A stretch of 64,000 nt of DNA from Reticulitermes speratus. Taxonomy: Eukaryota > Arthropoda > Insecta > Blattodea > Rhinotermitidae. How positions within the stretch are numbered: the stretch's first letter is position 1; each line of letters starts with the position of its first letter. The stretch is taken from positions 35,320,733-35,384,732 of the forward strand of contig JAJKFL010000039.1 in assembly GCA_021186555.1 (NCBI GenBank), given 5' to 3'. The translations under genes and the position numbers were made by a program. Shown in pieces: positions 1-10,944 of the stretch. The notes beneath the pieces were generated by a model. The model searched no databases. It saw only the letters and a program-made list of their open reading frames with translations, and was not told the DNA's origin.

Positions 1-495
1 TAATAATAAATGTAGTGCCTCTCGCTGCACCCCCATTTGATTATCGTCGTCAACGTGATCATTGATCATTATCTTCATCTTCATATTCTTCTTCTCCTCC
101 TCCTCCTTCTTCTTCTTCGTGACTTAGCTTTAGAGGACCCACAATGTGCCCCATATATATACCACACTGTTGGTCTATACCATATGCACGTGACCTGGAC
201 GCATTTAAACGACTGTAAATGAAAGCTGCTCACGGATATTAGACGCCAGCCTAAGAATAAACTACTGATTTCTTACATCTAAATTTACATCTAAATTTTT
301 GGTTATTTAATTCATTATAACAAAGCAGTGTTAGGCCATCTTCTAAAGCACACTTATTGAAACTACACTGTCCGTAATCGTAGCGACACCATGGAGCCTT
401 GACCTTATTTGACGGCTGACAGCCTCTCACCAAGCACCCAGTAAACAGCCTCACTCTATTTTTAACTTTATGACACATTTTAATAATATCTTCCA
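1..495. other. Unassigned AT-rich DNA
   Basis: Short TAA and pyrimidine (CTT/CTC) runs, otherwise nothing recognised. The small open frames show no domain. Confidence 0.5.
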
Positions 496-529
496 TCAAA
501 GTTCCTTTCTCCCAAACTGTACCTTCCCT

Positions 530-790
530 TCAGGTCTCCCGACTAGCATTCTGTGGGTATTTACTGTGTCTCCCGAGGTGATCGTAAGTTTCCAATCTCT
601 CCATATCTGATTTGACTTTCCCGATAATATTTGTTGCACAGTGAAACTTACGAAGCTCCTCACATCGTGTAGTTTTCTGCAGCCACCTCTTATTTCCAGG
701 GTTAGTTCCAAATATTTTCTTCAGCACTCTGTTCTCGAACACGCTTAGGCTGACATGCAGGGCATACACAAAAGAATGGTGCGGTTTCAA
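530..790 (-). pseudogene. LINE reverse transcriptase C-terminal remnant
   Basis: The minus-strand frame contains LSVFENRVLKKIFG followed by EELRKFHCATNIIGKVKSDM. This resembles the segment just after the RT domain of many insect non-LTR retrotransposons (a typical form is LRVFENRVLRRIFG, then a stretch ending in NIIRVIKSRRMRWAGH). Only about 85 residues survive. The expected RWAGHVARM segment is not recognisable and other frames are broken, so this is a decayed fragment. The start codon is incidental. The family (Jockey, R1 or other clade) cannot be assigned from so little. Confidence 0.55.
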
Positions 791-836
791 AAGTTATTCA
801 CTTTTGAAACCGCACCATTCTTTTGTGTATGCCCTG
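758..836. repeat. Perfect hairpin, 37-bp arms, 5-nt loop
   Basis: Positions 758-794 and 800-836 are exact reverse complements separated by TATTC. The left arm is the upstream end of the LINE remnant, so a piece of that remnant has been copied back on itself. Confidence 0.95.
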
Positions 837-839
837 TAA

Positions 840-1190
840 AGTCACTTCAATATTTATAGCAGAATAAGAAATTTTAGTTCGGTATATTCTGATGTTTACA
901 TTCTTATATACAAGACAGCAGAACAAACATTTCTAAACTGAATAATATAAGACTTCCTAGAATTTAACCCTCTCTTTGCTTTTTTTGTGAATGCAATTTT
1001 TATTTGTTGACATCACTTCCACACAAAATTCACACCGAGCACACACATTAAAACCATGTAAATACTGTACACAAATAAACTGGACCTCAGTACGCCTCTA
1101 AAGAGAACCTAAAGATGAACTACTTAGCTCGAAACATATTGTTTTAAGAACCGTATGGCATTACTGTTATAATTGTTATATTCTGTGTAC

Positions 1191-1191
<1 letters not shown>
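840..1191. other. Unassigned DNA with a decayed hammerhead-like motif
   Basis: AT-rich. At about 1,109-1,146 (plus) a damaged version of the hammerhead motif can be read: CTAAAGATGAAC, then CTTAGCTCGAAACATATTG. Core G5 is replaced by A. Nothing else recognised. Confidence 0.4.

Positions 1192-1229
<38 letters not shown>
1192..1229. repeat. (TAA)n microsatellite
   Basis: Continuous TAA repeats that resume at 1,629-1,650, after the S5 SINE, which therefore inserted within the microsatellite. Confidence 0.9.
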
Positions 1230-1628
1230 CATGGCTCAACAGCCCTATATGGGCTCGGGCCTCCTCGTGCCTCCTCTTTCCGAGGTTACTAAGTCGTGCG
1301 CATTCGTGGCAGTTGGTGACTGGCCAACTGGCCGCGCTACTATTCTATCGATCCTGATGTGCCAGAGCCATCTGGCAGGCAGTCAGGAGACTTGGGTGAG
1401 AAATGTAGGCTTTGAATTTAGCTTACGTAACATTTTTATTCATGCCCGTAAGGTTCTTTTACATGCCGTAAATCTACGACATGGGACCGACGGCTTTACT
1501 TCCCCTCCGAAGGAAGTGGCGCTCCGGATTTTTATCACCCTTAAAAATCCATCGACCTCGGTCGGGATCGAACACGCGAACCTTGGGTCCAGTGGCGAGC
1601 ACGCTAACCACTAGTCCACCGAGGTCGA
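1230..1628 (-). mobile_element. S5 tRNA-derived SINE, full length
   Basis: The minus strand starts with a tRNA-like head (CTCGGTGGACTAGTGGTTAG, then a B box GTTCGATCCCGACC) and ends about 400 bp later with GGGCTGTTGAGCCATGG before (TTA)n. The 3' end matches that of S1, suggesting the same partner LINE. The flanking TAA repeats serve as the target duplication. The 127-residue open frame across it is not a gene. Confidence 0.8.
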
Positions 1629-1645
1629 CAATAATAATAATAATA

Positions 1646-1893
1646 ATAATTAAACAATATTCACACTAACTGATGCACTATTAAAACCACCTTTATTGTA
1701 GCTTTTGTAAATATATACCCCTACATATGTTTCGATCCTCAGATCATCGTCAGGGGGTTTCCTGAGGATCGAAACATATGTAGGGGTATATATTTACAAA
1801 AGCTACAATAAAGGTGGTTTTAATAGTGCATCGGTTGGTGTGAATATTGTTTAATTATAGTGAAGATGCACGGTGATAGTAACGTGAAAAAGA
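1646..1893 (+). mobile_element. FB-A1 foldback element with hammerhead motif
   Basis: Arms 1,646-1,742 and 1,762-1,858 (97 bp, two mismatches) flank a 19-nt spacer. An asymmetric tail follows (GAAGATGCACGGTG, then GTGAAAAAG). TAATAATAAT occurs on both sides, consistent with a target duplication in the TAA microsatellite. The arms share GTGGTTTTA and TGCATCNGTTGGT with FB-A2 at 17.8 kb. Confidence 0.75.
1717..1758 (-). ncRNA. Hammerhead-like ribozyme motif (HHR-a)
   Basis: On the minus strand: stem I ACCCC, core CUGACGA, one extra U, stem II GAUC-UGAG-GAUC, GAAA, a self-complementary stem III (ACAUAUGU), A17, then GGGGU closing stem I with five pairs. All invariant core positions (C3 U4 G5 A6, G8 A9, G12 A13 A14, A15.1-U16.1) are present. 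The unpaired U between A9 and stem II is unlike the textbook form. The palindromic stem III suggests cleavage as a dimer. Activity is inferred, not shown. Confidence 0.7.
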
Positions 1894-2097
1894 AATAATA
1901 ATAATGAAATAGTCTTTGTGCAAGATTACCTACACTTTCTATTTAAGTAAGTCACTTAACTTTTTCCCCATTTTCGAAGATTTTATTGAACACATTTGAG
2001 CTTATATTTATTAATTCATGCAGGCGACGTAAAAAGTCGAATAATTCCATATATACATCAACTTCCTTAGCGTCGTCTAATGACGCTTCTGTGTCGT

Positions 2098-3925
2098 ACG
2101 TTGTTTACATTCTGACCAACAAGTGAACATCACTAACGTAAGTTGATTACATTCTGACCAACAAGTGAACATCACTAACGTACATTGTTTACATTCTGAC
2201 CAAAAAGTGAACATCACCAACGTAAGTTGATTACATTCTGACCAACAAGTGAACATCACCAACGTAAGTTGTTTACGTTCTGACCAACAAGTGAACATCA
2301 CCAACGTAAGTTGTTTACATTCTGACCAACAAGTGAACATCACCAACGTAAGATGTTTACATTCTGACCAACAAGTGAACATCATTAACGTACGTTGTTT
2401 ACATTCTGACCAACAAGTGAACATCACCAACGTAAGTTGATTACATTCTGACCAACAAGTGAACATCACCAACGTAAGTTGTTTACATTCTGACCAACAA
2501 GTGAACATCACCAACGTAAGTTGTTTACATTCTGACCAACAAGTGAACATCACCAACGTAAGTTGTTTACATTCTGACCAACAAGTGAACATCACCAACG
2601 TAAGTTGTTTACATTCTGACCAACAAGTGAACATCACCAACGTAAGTTGTTTACATTCTGACCAACAAGTGAACATCACCAACGTAAGTTGATTACATTC
2701 TGACCAACAAGTGAACATCACCAACGTAAGTTGTTTACATTCTGACCAACAAGTGAACATCACCAACGTAAGTTGTTTACATTCTGACCAACAAGTGAAC
2801 ATCACCAACGTAAGTTGTTTACATTCTGACCAACAAGTGAACATCACCAACGTAAGTTGTTTACATTCTGACCAACAAGTGAACATCACTAACGTACGTT
2901 GTTTACATTATGACCAACAAGTGAACATCACCAACGTAAGTTGATTACATTCTGACCAACAAGTGAACAAGTAGTTTACTTCACCAACGTAATGTTGTTT
3001 ACATTCTGACCAACAAGTGAACATCACCAACATAAGTCGTTTACGTTCTGACCAACAAGTGAACATCACCAACGTAAGTTGTTTACATTCTGACCAACAA
3101 GTGAACATCACCAACGTAAGTTGTTTACATTCTGACCAACAAGTGAACATAACCAACGTAAGTTGTTTACATTCTGACCAACAAGTGAACATCACCAACG
3201 TAAGTTGTTTACATTCTGACCAACAAGTGAGCATCACCAACGTAAGTTGTTTACATTCTGACCAACAAGTGAACATCACCAACGTAAGTTGTTTACATTC
3301 TGACCAACAATGTGAACATCACCAACGTAAGTTGTTTACATTCTGACCAACAAGTGAACATCACCAACGTAAGTTGTTTACATTCTGACCAACAAGTGAA
3401 CATCACCAACGTAAGTTGTTTACATTCTGACCAACAAGTGAACATCACCAACGTAAGTTGTTTACATTCTGACCAACAAGTGAACATCACCAACGTAAGT
3501 TGTTTACATTCTGACCAACAAGTGAACATCACCAACGTAAGTTGTTTACATTCTGACCAACAAGTGAACATCACCAACGTAAGTTGTTTACATTCTGACC
3601 AACAAGTGAACATCACCAACGTAAGTTGTTTACATTCTGACCAACAAGTGAACATCACTAACGTACGTTGTTTACATTCTGACCAACAAGTGAACATCAC
3701 CAACGTAAGTTGTTTACATTCTGACCAACAAGTGAACATCACCAACGTAAGTTGTTTACATTCTGACCAACAAGTGAACATCACTAACGTAAGTTGTTTA
3801 CATTCTGACCAACAAGTGAACATCACCAACGTATGTTGTTTACATTCTGACCAACAATTGAACATCACCAACGTAAGTTGTTTACATTGTGACCAACAAG
3901 TGAACATCACCAACGTAGACCAATA
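2098..3925. repeat. T1 minisatellite, 42-bp unit, about 43 copies
   Basis: Head-to-tail repeats of a 42-bp unit containing CGTAAGTTGTTTACATTCTG and CCAACAAGTGAACATCACCA. Copies differ by only a few bases, apart from one irregular unit near 2,968-2,995. Because 42 is divisible by three, several frames stay open for up to 270 codons; these are not genes. Confidence 0.97.
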
Positions 3926-3930
3926 GATAA

Positions 3931-4393
3931 ATTAACAAGACAGGCAATTTAAGTATAGCGTAAAATTCAGGCGCGTTCGCGTAACCATTGTTACATATTT
4001 TGAGTGTGTGTCTGTAGCCTTAGTTATCCAACATGCGAAGTGCACGGCCTGTCCGCCTCTACCATATTTTTCCGCATTTTCTCACGTTTTTCAGGGTGAG
4101 AGTGTAAGTTATTGAACACAAAATATATGTTTTGATTTTGTCTACAATTTTTGTCTGAAACATTTCTCACTCTAAGAAGAATTCAGCGAGATATTATCAT
4201 AAATGTACATAGGTCTTCGTGTAAAGTACCGTTGTTCTTGCCAGATTTTAATGAAACTTGAATGTTCTCAACAGATTTTCAAAAAAATATATATCAAATT
4301 TGTCCAGTAGGAGTGGAGTTCCATGCGGACGGACAGACAGACATGACGTAACTAATAGTCGCTTTTCGCAATTTTTGCGAACGCGTCTAAGGA
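3931..4393. repeat. R5 interspersed repeat, copy 1
   Basis: Matches the copies at 14.2, 17.0, 54.4 and 60.0 kb. Landmarks: ACAAGACAGGCAAT, GGCGCGTTCGCGTAAC, GTCTGTAGCCTTAGTTATCC, GACAGACATGACG and TAGTCGCTTTTCGCAATTTT. No coding capacity; class unknown. Confidence 0.8.
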
Positions 4394-4783
4394 GTATCAT
4401 AAAGCTCTACACATATTATATATATATATATATATATAAACGTACGAGAGAAACTTGGGCTCGTAAAAGCCCGGAGTTGCACGAAACCCGACACATGTAA
4501 ATCTGATTTAAGACTCAATGAATTATCATATCACGTAGCTGCTAGTGTGCAGAAGGACGACAGCAGTGCTTCCAGCAAATCATTCTACTAACACGGCAGT
4601 TATTTAGGTACTGAACAGCACTCCTTTGTACGCTTTCCTGACAGCGTCGCAGAGAGTTCCTTCACGTCTATGTACAATAAATCATTAATTTTCACCTTGC
4701 TAGTTTTGAAGCAAACTGCAACTTTGCGTGTTGTATTTCCATGCACAAGCGTCTTATACAGCAGTCAGTACTATAATAGGCTT
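4394..4783. other. Unassigned DNA with a short TA run
   Basis: A (TA)n run lies at about 4,418-4,438. No gene or repeat family recognised. Confidence 0.4.
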
Positions 4784-4795
4784 ACTCTAATTGTC

Positions 4796-5098
4796 AAAAA
4801 GCAATGCCATTAGAGGCCTGGACAGGCCCTTAGGGTTTCAGGAGGTTGAGGGTCCCAGATTTCTAGACAATCGGTACATGAAGGTGGTAAGGTTGTCAGC
4901 CCTACGCACCGACCGCCTTTACCCCCAGGAAAGATTCCTGGTAATCATTTCTGTTAGAGGCTGAGTCGACCCCAGGGCCATAGTGCGACCGAAACGATTA
5001 TGTCACTGAAAAATTCCAATGACACCATCGGGAATCGAACCCGCGACGTTCCGGTTTGTAGCGCAGTGCCTCAACCAACTGCGCCAACGCGTGCCCCC
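4796..5098 (-). mobile_element. S3 SINE, full length
   Basis: tRNA-like head at the right end, S3 core in the middle and the GGCCTGTCCAGGCCTGTAAT-type tail at the left. Flanked by ACTCTAATTGTC (4,784-4,795) and ACTCGAATTGTC (5,099-5,110), a 12-bp target duplication with one mismatch. Confidence 0.9.
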
Positions 5099-5131
5099 AC
5101 TCGAATTGTCTTCATACTAATTTATTTCCTT

Positions 5132-5391
5132 TTCTTTCCAATGGCTCGACAGCCCCTTGGGGGCCTAGGCCGCCTCATTTTTCGACGCTTCACGATCACA
5201 CTCAGACACACCACAGTCGGTAGGACTCCTCTGGACGAGTGATCAGCCCGTCGCAGAGACCTTTACCTGACAAAACACAACACTCACAAGAGAGACAGAC
5301 ATCAATGCCCCCGGTGGGATTCGAACCCACGATCCTAGTAAGCGAGCGGCCGCAGACCCACGCCTTAGATCGCGCGGCCACTGGGATCGGC
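5132..5391 (-). mobile_element. S1 tRNA-Leu-like SINE, full length
   Basis: The minus strand begins CCAGTGGCCGCGCGATCTAA (A box region), has a B box GGTTCGAATCC, and ends GGGGCTGTCGAGCCATTGG. Target duplication AATTTATTTCCTT at 5,119-5,131 and 5,392-5,404. Confidence 0.92.
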
Positions 5392-5404
5392 AATTTATTT
5401 CCTT

Positions 5405-6560
5405 ACCGCATTTAAATTTCTCACTCCCCACGCCCCAAACCCAAATTTGTGTAAATTTTCGCTATATGAATCTCCTTGTTTAGTAAAAGATACCGATACT
5501 CCGCCTCAATAAAGTGTTCATTTGTCTTGTTTGTTAGAAACACTCAGGGTCTTTGTTGCCCTTCTGTTGGTGACAGTTTTGCTTCACATTTTGTACACGG
5601 AACACAAAAATTGCTTCTTCCCACTGCTATGCTAATTATTTTCCTCACTCTGCATGCAGTATCCTGCCGCTTGCTTGCAGAAGTTCAGCTGAAATGAATA
5701 AGAAAGGCGGAGATTTTATATAAAAGTTTCCGCCTTCTCGATAACAATTTCAACTTCTCTATCGCTTATTTCTGAAAATAAAACTTCGGCAGCGTGGCAT
5801 TCGAGAGTCTCTAAATTTATCAGATTCATGAATATTCAGTAGTTTACTAAAGCAATTTTCCACTTGCCTATAATTCTCTGAGAATCCAAGTCTGTTCGCC
5901 GTTCCATTTTCTTTATCACATGTACTCTGCAACTGTACGCCTTCGTATATTTATTTGCCTTTATATAAATTGTTCTGTTTCTGCTCCTCGTTTCCGTATC
6001 ACTGACTTCGACGCTTGTAATTTTATTCATCACACTTCTATAATTTTGCGTTGGATACTCAAAACTATGTCCCCATTTGTTTCGTTACAACGTTAATGTC
6101 CGTTTCATCTGAAACTTCTTCTTTGTCCAACTAATTCAAAGTACAGTCGAACCCGGTTATAACGACATCGGTTTATGTGACACCTCGCCTACAGAGTCAG
6201 ATGTTCTGTGGTGCCAATTAATTCGTCACTGTGAACCATAACAATTCTAATCCTCGGTCATAACGACACACTTTTCACTCATTCTGTAGTCTGTCTTAAG
6301 ACAGGTCCGTAGCCTCTTCCAAAGCGAGTTCTCCACAAAGTGCGATCTAGTGCTTCCTCTTTCAATTTCCAGTATCTTCGCTTTTCCTTAAGGTCATCCA
6401 GTAGCTGCTTACGTCTTATCCCTCGTCTTCCCGTCATTTCTATCCTTCCTTCTAACTTTCCTTAAATCACGTGTTTCAGAAGGCAGTTTCCCTTTTATGA
6501 CGCTATAAGCGAGTTCGAATCTATTTATTGTAAGAATTTCTTTCTCGTCTCCGAAACGTC
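5405..6560. other. Unassigned 1.1-kb stretch
   Basis: No coding domain, RNA gene or repeat family recognised on either strand. Only short, unconvincing open frames. Confidence 0.4.
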
Positions 6561-6562
6561 CA

Positions 6563-6745
6563 GACCTGCTACGGGGCCCATGCAGCCTCCTGTCCAATGC
6601 GTACCGACAGATTTTTCCAGGGGTAAAAGCGGCTGGGGCGCGAAAGTAACCGATCAACTCTATTTAGCTCCCAGGTTAAGAATGGAGCTATACCTTCTTT
6701 CCATACGCCTTCACGACTTTGTGCTCAATTAAGGACAGAGAGAAC
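6563..6745 (+). mobile_element. Diverged S2 SINE fragment, head missing
   Basis: Retains GCAGCCTCCTGTCCAATGCG, the S2 core (TAAAAGCGGCTGGGGCG), and the AGGTTAAGAATGGAGCTATA variant end seen in the S2b copies. Strongly diverged, so an older copy. Confidence 0.65.
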
Positions 6746-6828
6746 TTAAACTTTACCTTACGTATCATCACAGTTTGTACCCTCCACATGGTATTTCAGC
6801 GTGACTAATTAAATGATGTTAAGATGAA

Positions 6829-7203
6829 GTAGGACACATGCTACACGTAAGTACGACACATGCTACACGTAAGTACGACACATGCTACACGTAAGTACGA
6901 CACATGCTACACGTAAGTACGACACATGCTACACGTAAGTACGACACATGCTACACGTAAGTACGACACATGCTACACGTAAGTACGACACATGCTACAC
7001 GTAAGTACGACACATGCTACACGTAAGTACGACACATGCTACACGTAAGTACGACACATGCTACACGTAAGTACGACAAATGCTACACGTAAGTACGACA
7101 CATGCTACTCGTAAGTACGACAAATGCTACACGTAAGTACGACACATGCTACACGTAAGTACGACAAATGCTACACGTAAGTACGACACATGCTACACGT
7201 AAG
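6829..7203. repeat. T2 minisatellite, 22-bp unit, about 17 copies
   Basis: Unit ACGACACATGCTACACGTAA plus GT. Nearly identical copies; a few have ACAAATG or TACTCG variants. Confidence 0.97.
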
Positions 7204-7586
7204 CGAAACAATATAACTTTGATCTGAAAACGTCAAAAGGAGAAATCACTTTGGGGGTTTGAACATAGAAGAATTTATTGAAAAAAAGAGGTGCACAAAT
7301 TCCGGGTGCCCGATCGCCCTTGCAACTATGGCGGCGTGTAATATTTTCAGCATATTTATTGCAGTTTTTCCCTCGCACGCAATAATGTGTATCAGTTCAC
7401 ACGCACCGAGCCGAAAGAGCCAGATAAGAGTGACGTTTATACAGACCATTCCAAAATTGTGGGTCCTTGATTTATAACTCGCTTCATGTCATCCCACTGG
7501 CGCCTAGAATTTGGAAGTGGCTTCCAGATTTTTGGAAAATCTGTGAACTCTATTAAAACACGTCTTTGTAAAGAAGTGTGGGCCGC
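7204..7586. other. Unassigned DNA
   Basis: Open frames on both strands overlap here, but none shows a recognisable domain. Confidence 0.35.
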
Positions 7587-7710
7587 GATAGCTAGCGCAG
7601 TCGGTATAACGACTTGCTACGAGCTGGACGGTCCAGGGATCGAATTCCGGTGGCGGCGAGATTTTCAGCACCCGTCCAGACCGGCCCTGGGGCCTACCCA
7701 GCCTCCTGTA
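7587..7710 (+). mobile_element. S2 SINE, 5' part
   Basis: tRNA-like head (GGGCCGCGATAGCT and GGTCCAGGGATCGAATTCCG) and the first part of the body. Interrupted at CAGCCTCCTGTA by the S3 insertion that follows. Confidence 0.85.
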
Positions 7711-8029
7711 AAAAGCAAAGGTAAAGCAGTCCCATACAGGCCTTGACAGGCCCTTAGGGTTCCAGGAGGTTGAGGCTCCCAGATTTATAGACAATCGGCA
7801 CATGAAGGTGGTAAGGTTGTCAGCCCTACGCACCGGCCGCGTCTTTACCCCCCAGGAAATATTCCTGGTACTCATTTCTGTTAGAGGCTGAGTCGACCCC
7901 AGGGCCATAGTGCGACCGGAACGATGTCAAGGAAAAATTCCAATGACGCCATCGTGAATGGAACCCGCGACGTTCCGGTTTGTAGCGTAGTGCCTCAACC
8001 AACTGCGCCACTGCGCCCCCCCCCCCCCC
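7711..8029 (-). mobile_element. S3 SINE inserted into an S2 SINE
   Basis: Full-length S3 on the minus strand, ending in a C14 run at 8,016-8,030. Target duplication CAGCCTCCTGTA at 7,699-7,710 and 8,030-8,041 proves insertion into the S2 body. Confidence 0.92.
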
Positions 8030-8189
8030 CAGCCTCCTGTACAACACACTTATCACTCAACAGCCTTGTCGAGTCAAAGTCTGCTTGTGTTCTGTACGGA
8101 AGTATCTGCAGTGTATGGCAAATTGATATTAGCATAGTGACTACAATACAAAATATAATATGAATTGGAAAGTGCACTGTCATGATGCA

Positions 8190-8345
8190 CCCAGCCCCCT
8201 ATGCAATGGGTACCGGGTCTCTTTCCCGGGGGTAAAACGGCCGGGGCGTGGATTTGACCACCCACCCCCATCTAGCGCCGAGGTTAAAGAAAGAGTAGAT
8301 CTATACCTCTACTCCCCTTCTGGGCCTTCATGGCCTGTTTGTGAC
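8190..8345 (+). mobile_element. S2 SINE, 3' part
   Basis: Continues the S2 core (GGTACCGGGTCTCTTTCCCG, GTAAAACGGCCGGGGCGTGG) to the GGGCCTTCATGGCCTG end. It is separated from the 5' part by about 150 bp of unrelated DNA bounded by imperfect copies of CCCAGCCTCCTGTACAA, suggesting a second insertion or duplication. Confidence 0.8.
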
Positions 8346-8737
8346 GTAAAGTGGATGACGTAGTTCGAACGGAAGTACGAAACTCGTGACGAGACTGGCA
8401 TTTGCTGAAAAGCAGAAAAGTGCTTGACCAGCCGCATAACTATCAGATTTTCAAGAAAGGCCGCGTATTCAGTGTTCGCACCTTCCCCCATCCATGATTC
8501 CTGCTCAGACTGTACCGCATTACACAGTCCGCTGTTCGCCTCGCGAATCAAGACACTAAGCAACAATAAACAATCAGGACAGTGACAAAGCCGGGCGAGA
8601 AGTGCATATAATTATGCGAAATGGCAACCGCGCGGTTTGGCAATGCTAACAAACAGCATTCTTGTTACACAGAGACTCACACAGTACGCGAGCGCACACG
8701 AAGCTATCTGTTACACGTGGCACGTATCTGATAAAGG
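8346..8737. other. Unassigned DNA
   Basis: An 85-residue minus-strand open frame (8,309-8,566) overlaps the S2 end and has no recognised domain. Otherwise nothing seen. Confidence 0.35.
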
Positions 8738-8850
8738 TAACGTTCTCCCTAGAACGGGCCATGAAGGCCTAGAGGGGAGTACAGGTATAGCTCTACTCTT
8801 TCTTTAACCCTGTCACTAGATGAAGATGGGTGTGCAACTCTCAATCCCTT
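8738..8850 (-). mobile_element. S2 SINE 3' fragment
   Basis: The last 110 bp of S2 only (tail GGTAACGTTCTCCCTAGAAC through CACTAGATGA on the plus strand). Confidence 0.8.
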
Positions 8851-9267
8851 CGCTTTGTGTTTTAATATTGTATGTAATATTTGCTCTTCAACCATTTTTA
8901 CTACACGGGGAAATCCATCTGACATATTTTTTTAAATGTTTTTATCAACCCAGTGCTTTATATTAAATTAAATCTGAATAATTTCGTCTGCCAGTCTGTC
9001 TCATCCACCACATCACTCCACTGTTTCTGTGTTCTGCACAAGTCCCTCTCTCTGTTGAACCATGTCAGCCCTTGGTACATACATAACATTATAAAAATTA
9101 TGTTTTGTGTTATTTTCAGGATTTGTTTTTCGAAGTCCATGCACCTGTTGTGGTCGCAAGTCCTGTAATTTATTTTTGTAACCGTTTATATCGTAACGTC
9201 ACAGTCAATGTACTTTGAAGTGTGCTGAATGCGATGTGGCACGTGTCCTCTTACTTCCAGTAAGGTC
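8851..9267. other. Unassigned DNA between two S2 copies
   Basis: No feature recognised. CACGTATCTGAT at 8,729-8,740 and CACATATCTGAT at 9,553-9,564 might be one target duplication spanning both S2 pieces and this stretch. Confidence 0.35.
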
Positions 9268-9552
9268 AAAGGTAAAGTTCGCCCTAGAATAGGCCATTAA
9301 GGCCCAGAGGGGGAGTAGAGGTATAGCTGTACACTTTCTTTAACCCTGGCACTAGATGAGGGTGGGTGGTCAACTCCAAGCCCCGGCCGCTTTACCCCCG
9401 GGAAAGAGACCCGGTACCCATTGTATAGGAGGCTGGGTGGGCCTCAGGGCCGGTCTGGACGGCTGCGGAAAATCTCACCCCCACCGGGATTCGACCCCCG
9501 GACCGTCCAGCCCGTAGCGAGTAGCTATACCGACTGAGCTATCGCGGCCCAC
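9268..9552 (-). mobile_element. S2 SINE, full length
   Basis: Complete from tRNA-like head (minus: GGGCCGCGATAGCTCAGTCG) through core to the CTTTACCTTTGACC tail. No anticodon stem or acceptor stem, so not a tRNA gene. Confidence 0.92.
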
Positions 9553-9713
9553 ACATATCTGATTACGAAGCTAAACATTACGGCCTTTGCCGAATGAAGA
9601 AGACAACACATTGTCTTTTATCCTGCTGTTTTAGTGACGTAGCGGCGAACTGTAAACAATTACGGAGCTTCGGTCTTTGTGCGTGACTTCAGGTTCCCGC
9701 CGCGAGGTAGAAT

Positions 9714-9902
9714 AGATCTGCGCTCTTCTGGGATATCACGCAGAGTTGAGTGATATTTTTTAAACGACGTTTCGGGACAACCTATCGGGTTTTTCTCCTT
9801 GGACTTCTTGACCTTTCAAGATGGGCCCGATAAGTCCGCGAAACGTCGGTAGAAACGTACCACTCAACGCTGCGTAATATCCCAGTAGAGCGCAGATCTC
9901 AT
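9714..9902. mobile_element. FB-G foldback element, copy 1
   Basis: Arms begin AGATCTGCGCTCTTCTGGGA and end with its reverse complement, meeting near a CTTGGACTTCTTGACC spacer. The right arm carries CGCGAAACGTCGGTA after TCAAGATGGG, the family's hammerhead-like segment in a degenerate form. Confidence 0.8.
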
Positions 9903-10435
9903 TGGTCATTAGCTTAAGGCCACAGTAGGATACGTAAATTTGTAAAGATACTCCCTATATAGGCGGTAATTTTTATACAGAGTTGACTGCAACTAGAGAA
10001 ATGGTCTTCAAACTGCTTTTCAGATTCACAGTTGGTGGCTTACGTAGATATGATACGTATTAGGTGCAAAGCGTTTAGGGAGACATCACAAGAATGTCCT
10101 TATAAATAAACTTGCCGTCTCTTTGAGTGGATTACCATATGAATAGCTACAAGATGGGGAGAGAAGCAGCCACTTCGTTACAGGCTACATTACTCTGCGT
10201 TCAGTGATGGAACAATGGTCATTCAGATGGAAATCAATCGCCATATAAAGCCCTCTTTTCTCTGATCTAGCCGCATGCGTTTTCAGAAGGCAAAGGCTGT
10301 AGGTTTTCTTGGGCACATTGCACATGCAGCAGCAGCAACATAGATGAAAATTATAATTTTCATTTAATCTAATCTAACGTATCCTAACCTAACCTAATAC
10401 TAATAATATTAGTAGTAAATACACGCATATAGCAG
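9903..10435. other. Unassigned DNA
   Basis: Nothing recognised apart from a short CCTAACCTAACCTAAT run near 10,385-10,400. Confidence 0.4.
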
Positions 10436-10690
10436 TCGGTATAGTGACCAGGACTACGGGCTCCACAGTCAGGGATTTGAATTCCAGCAGAGAAAAGACA
10501 GTTTTCTTTTCTCCAGAATGTCCAGACCGGGTCTGAGACCCAACCAGCTTCCTATTCAATGGGTGCCGGGTTCTTTCCCGGAGCTAAATCGGCCGGAGTG
10601 TAATGTTGAACACTCACCACCATCTAGTGCCGAGGTTAAGAATAAATGGAGCTGTACTCTGATCCCCCTATACGCCTTAATAGCGTAGAC
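10436..10690 (+). mobile_element. Diverged S2-type SINE (S2b)
   Basis: tRNA-like head (GCAGTCGGTATAGTGACC), core with GGGTTCTTTCCCGGAGCTAAA, and the GAGGTTAAGAATAAATGGAG end. Belongs with the S2b copies at 27.1 and 48.3 kb. Confidence 0.75.
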
Positions 10691-10944
10691 AGGGACAATT
10701 TTATATTTATACGTATATAGGATAAGATTGGGGAGGTATGCAGCACGCAAAATGTGGTTAACATAAGACATGCATACAATTTTCACAGTATTCAGGTTCC
10801 CCATTATCTTCTCCACCCAGTAGCACTGGTAAGGAATAGCAGAAAATTCAAGGCACTACATGTCACACCACAAGCCTGTGATGTTTAGGCCACTGAAGAA
10901 AGGTGTTTCGAGTGGAAAAGTTACAAAGCGTCAAATGTCTAGGG

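Noticed and set aside
1231-1614. 127-residue protein-coding gene
   Set aside because: It lies wholly within an S5 SINE read antisense.
2077-3926. 270-codon frame with a 14-residue repeat
   Set aside because: Same periodicity effect from the 42-bp unit; opposite-strand frames are equally open.
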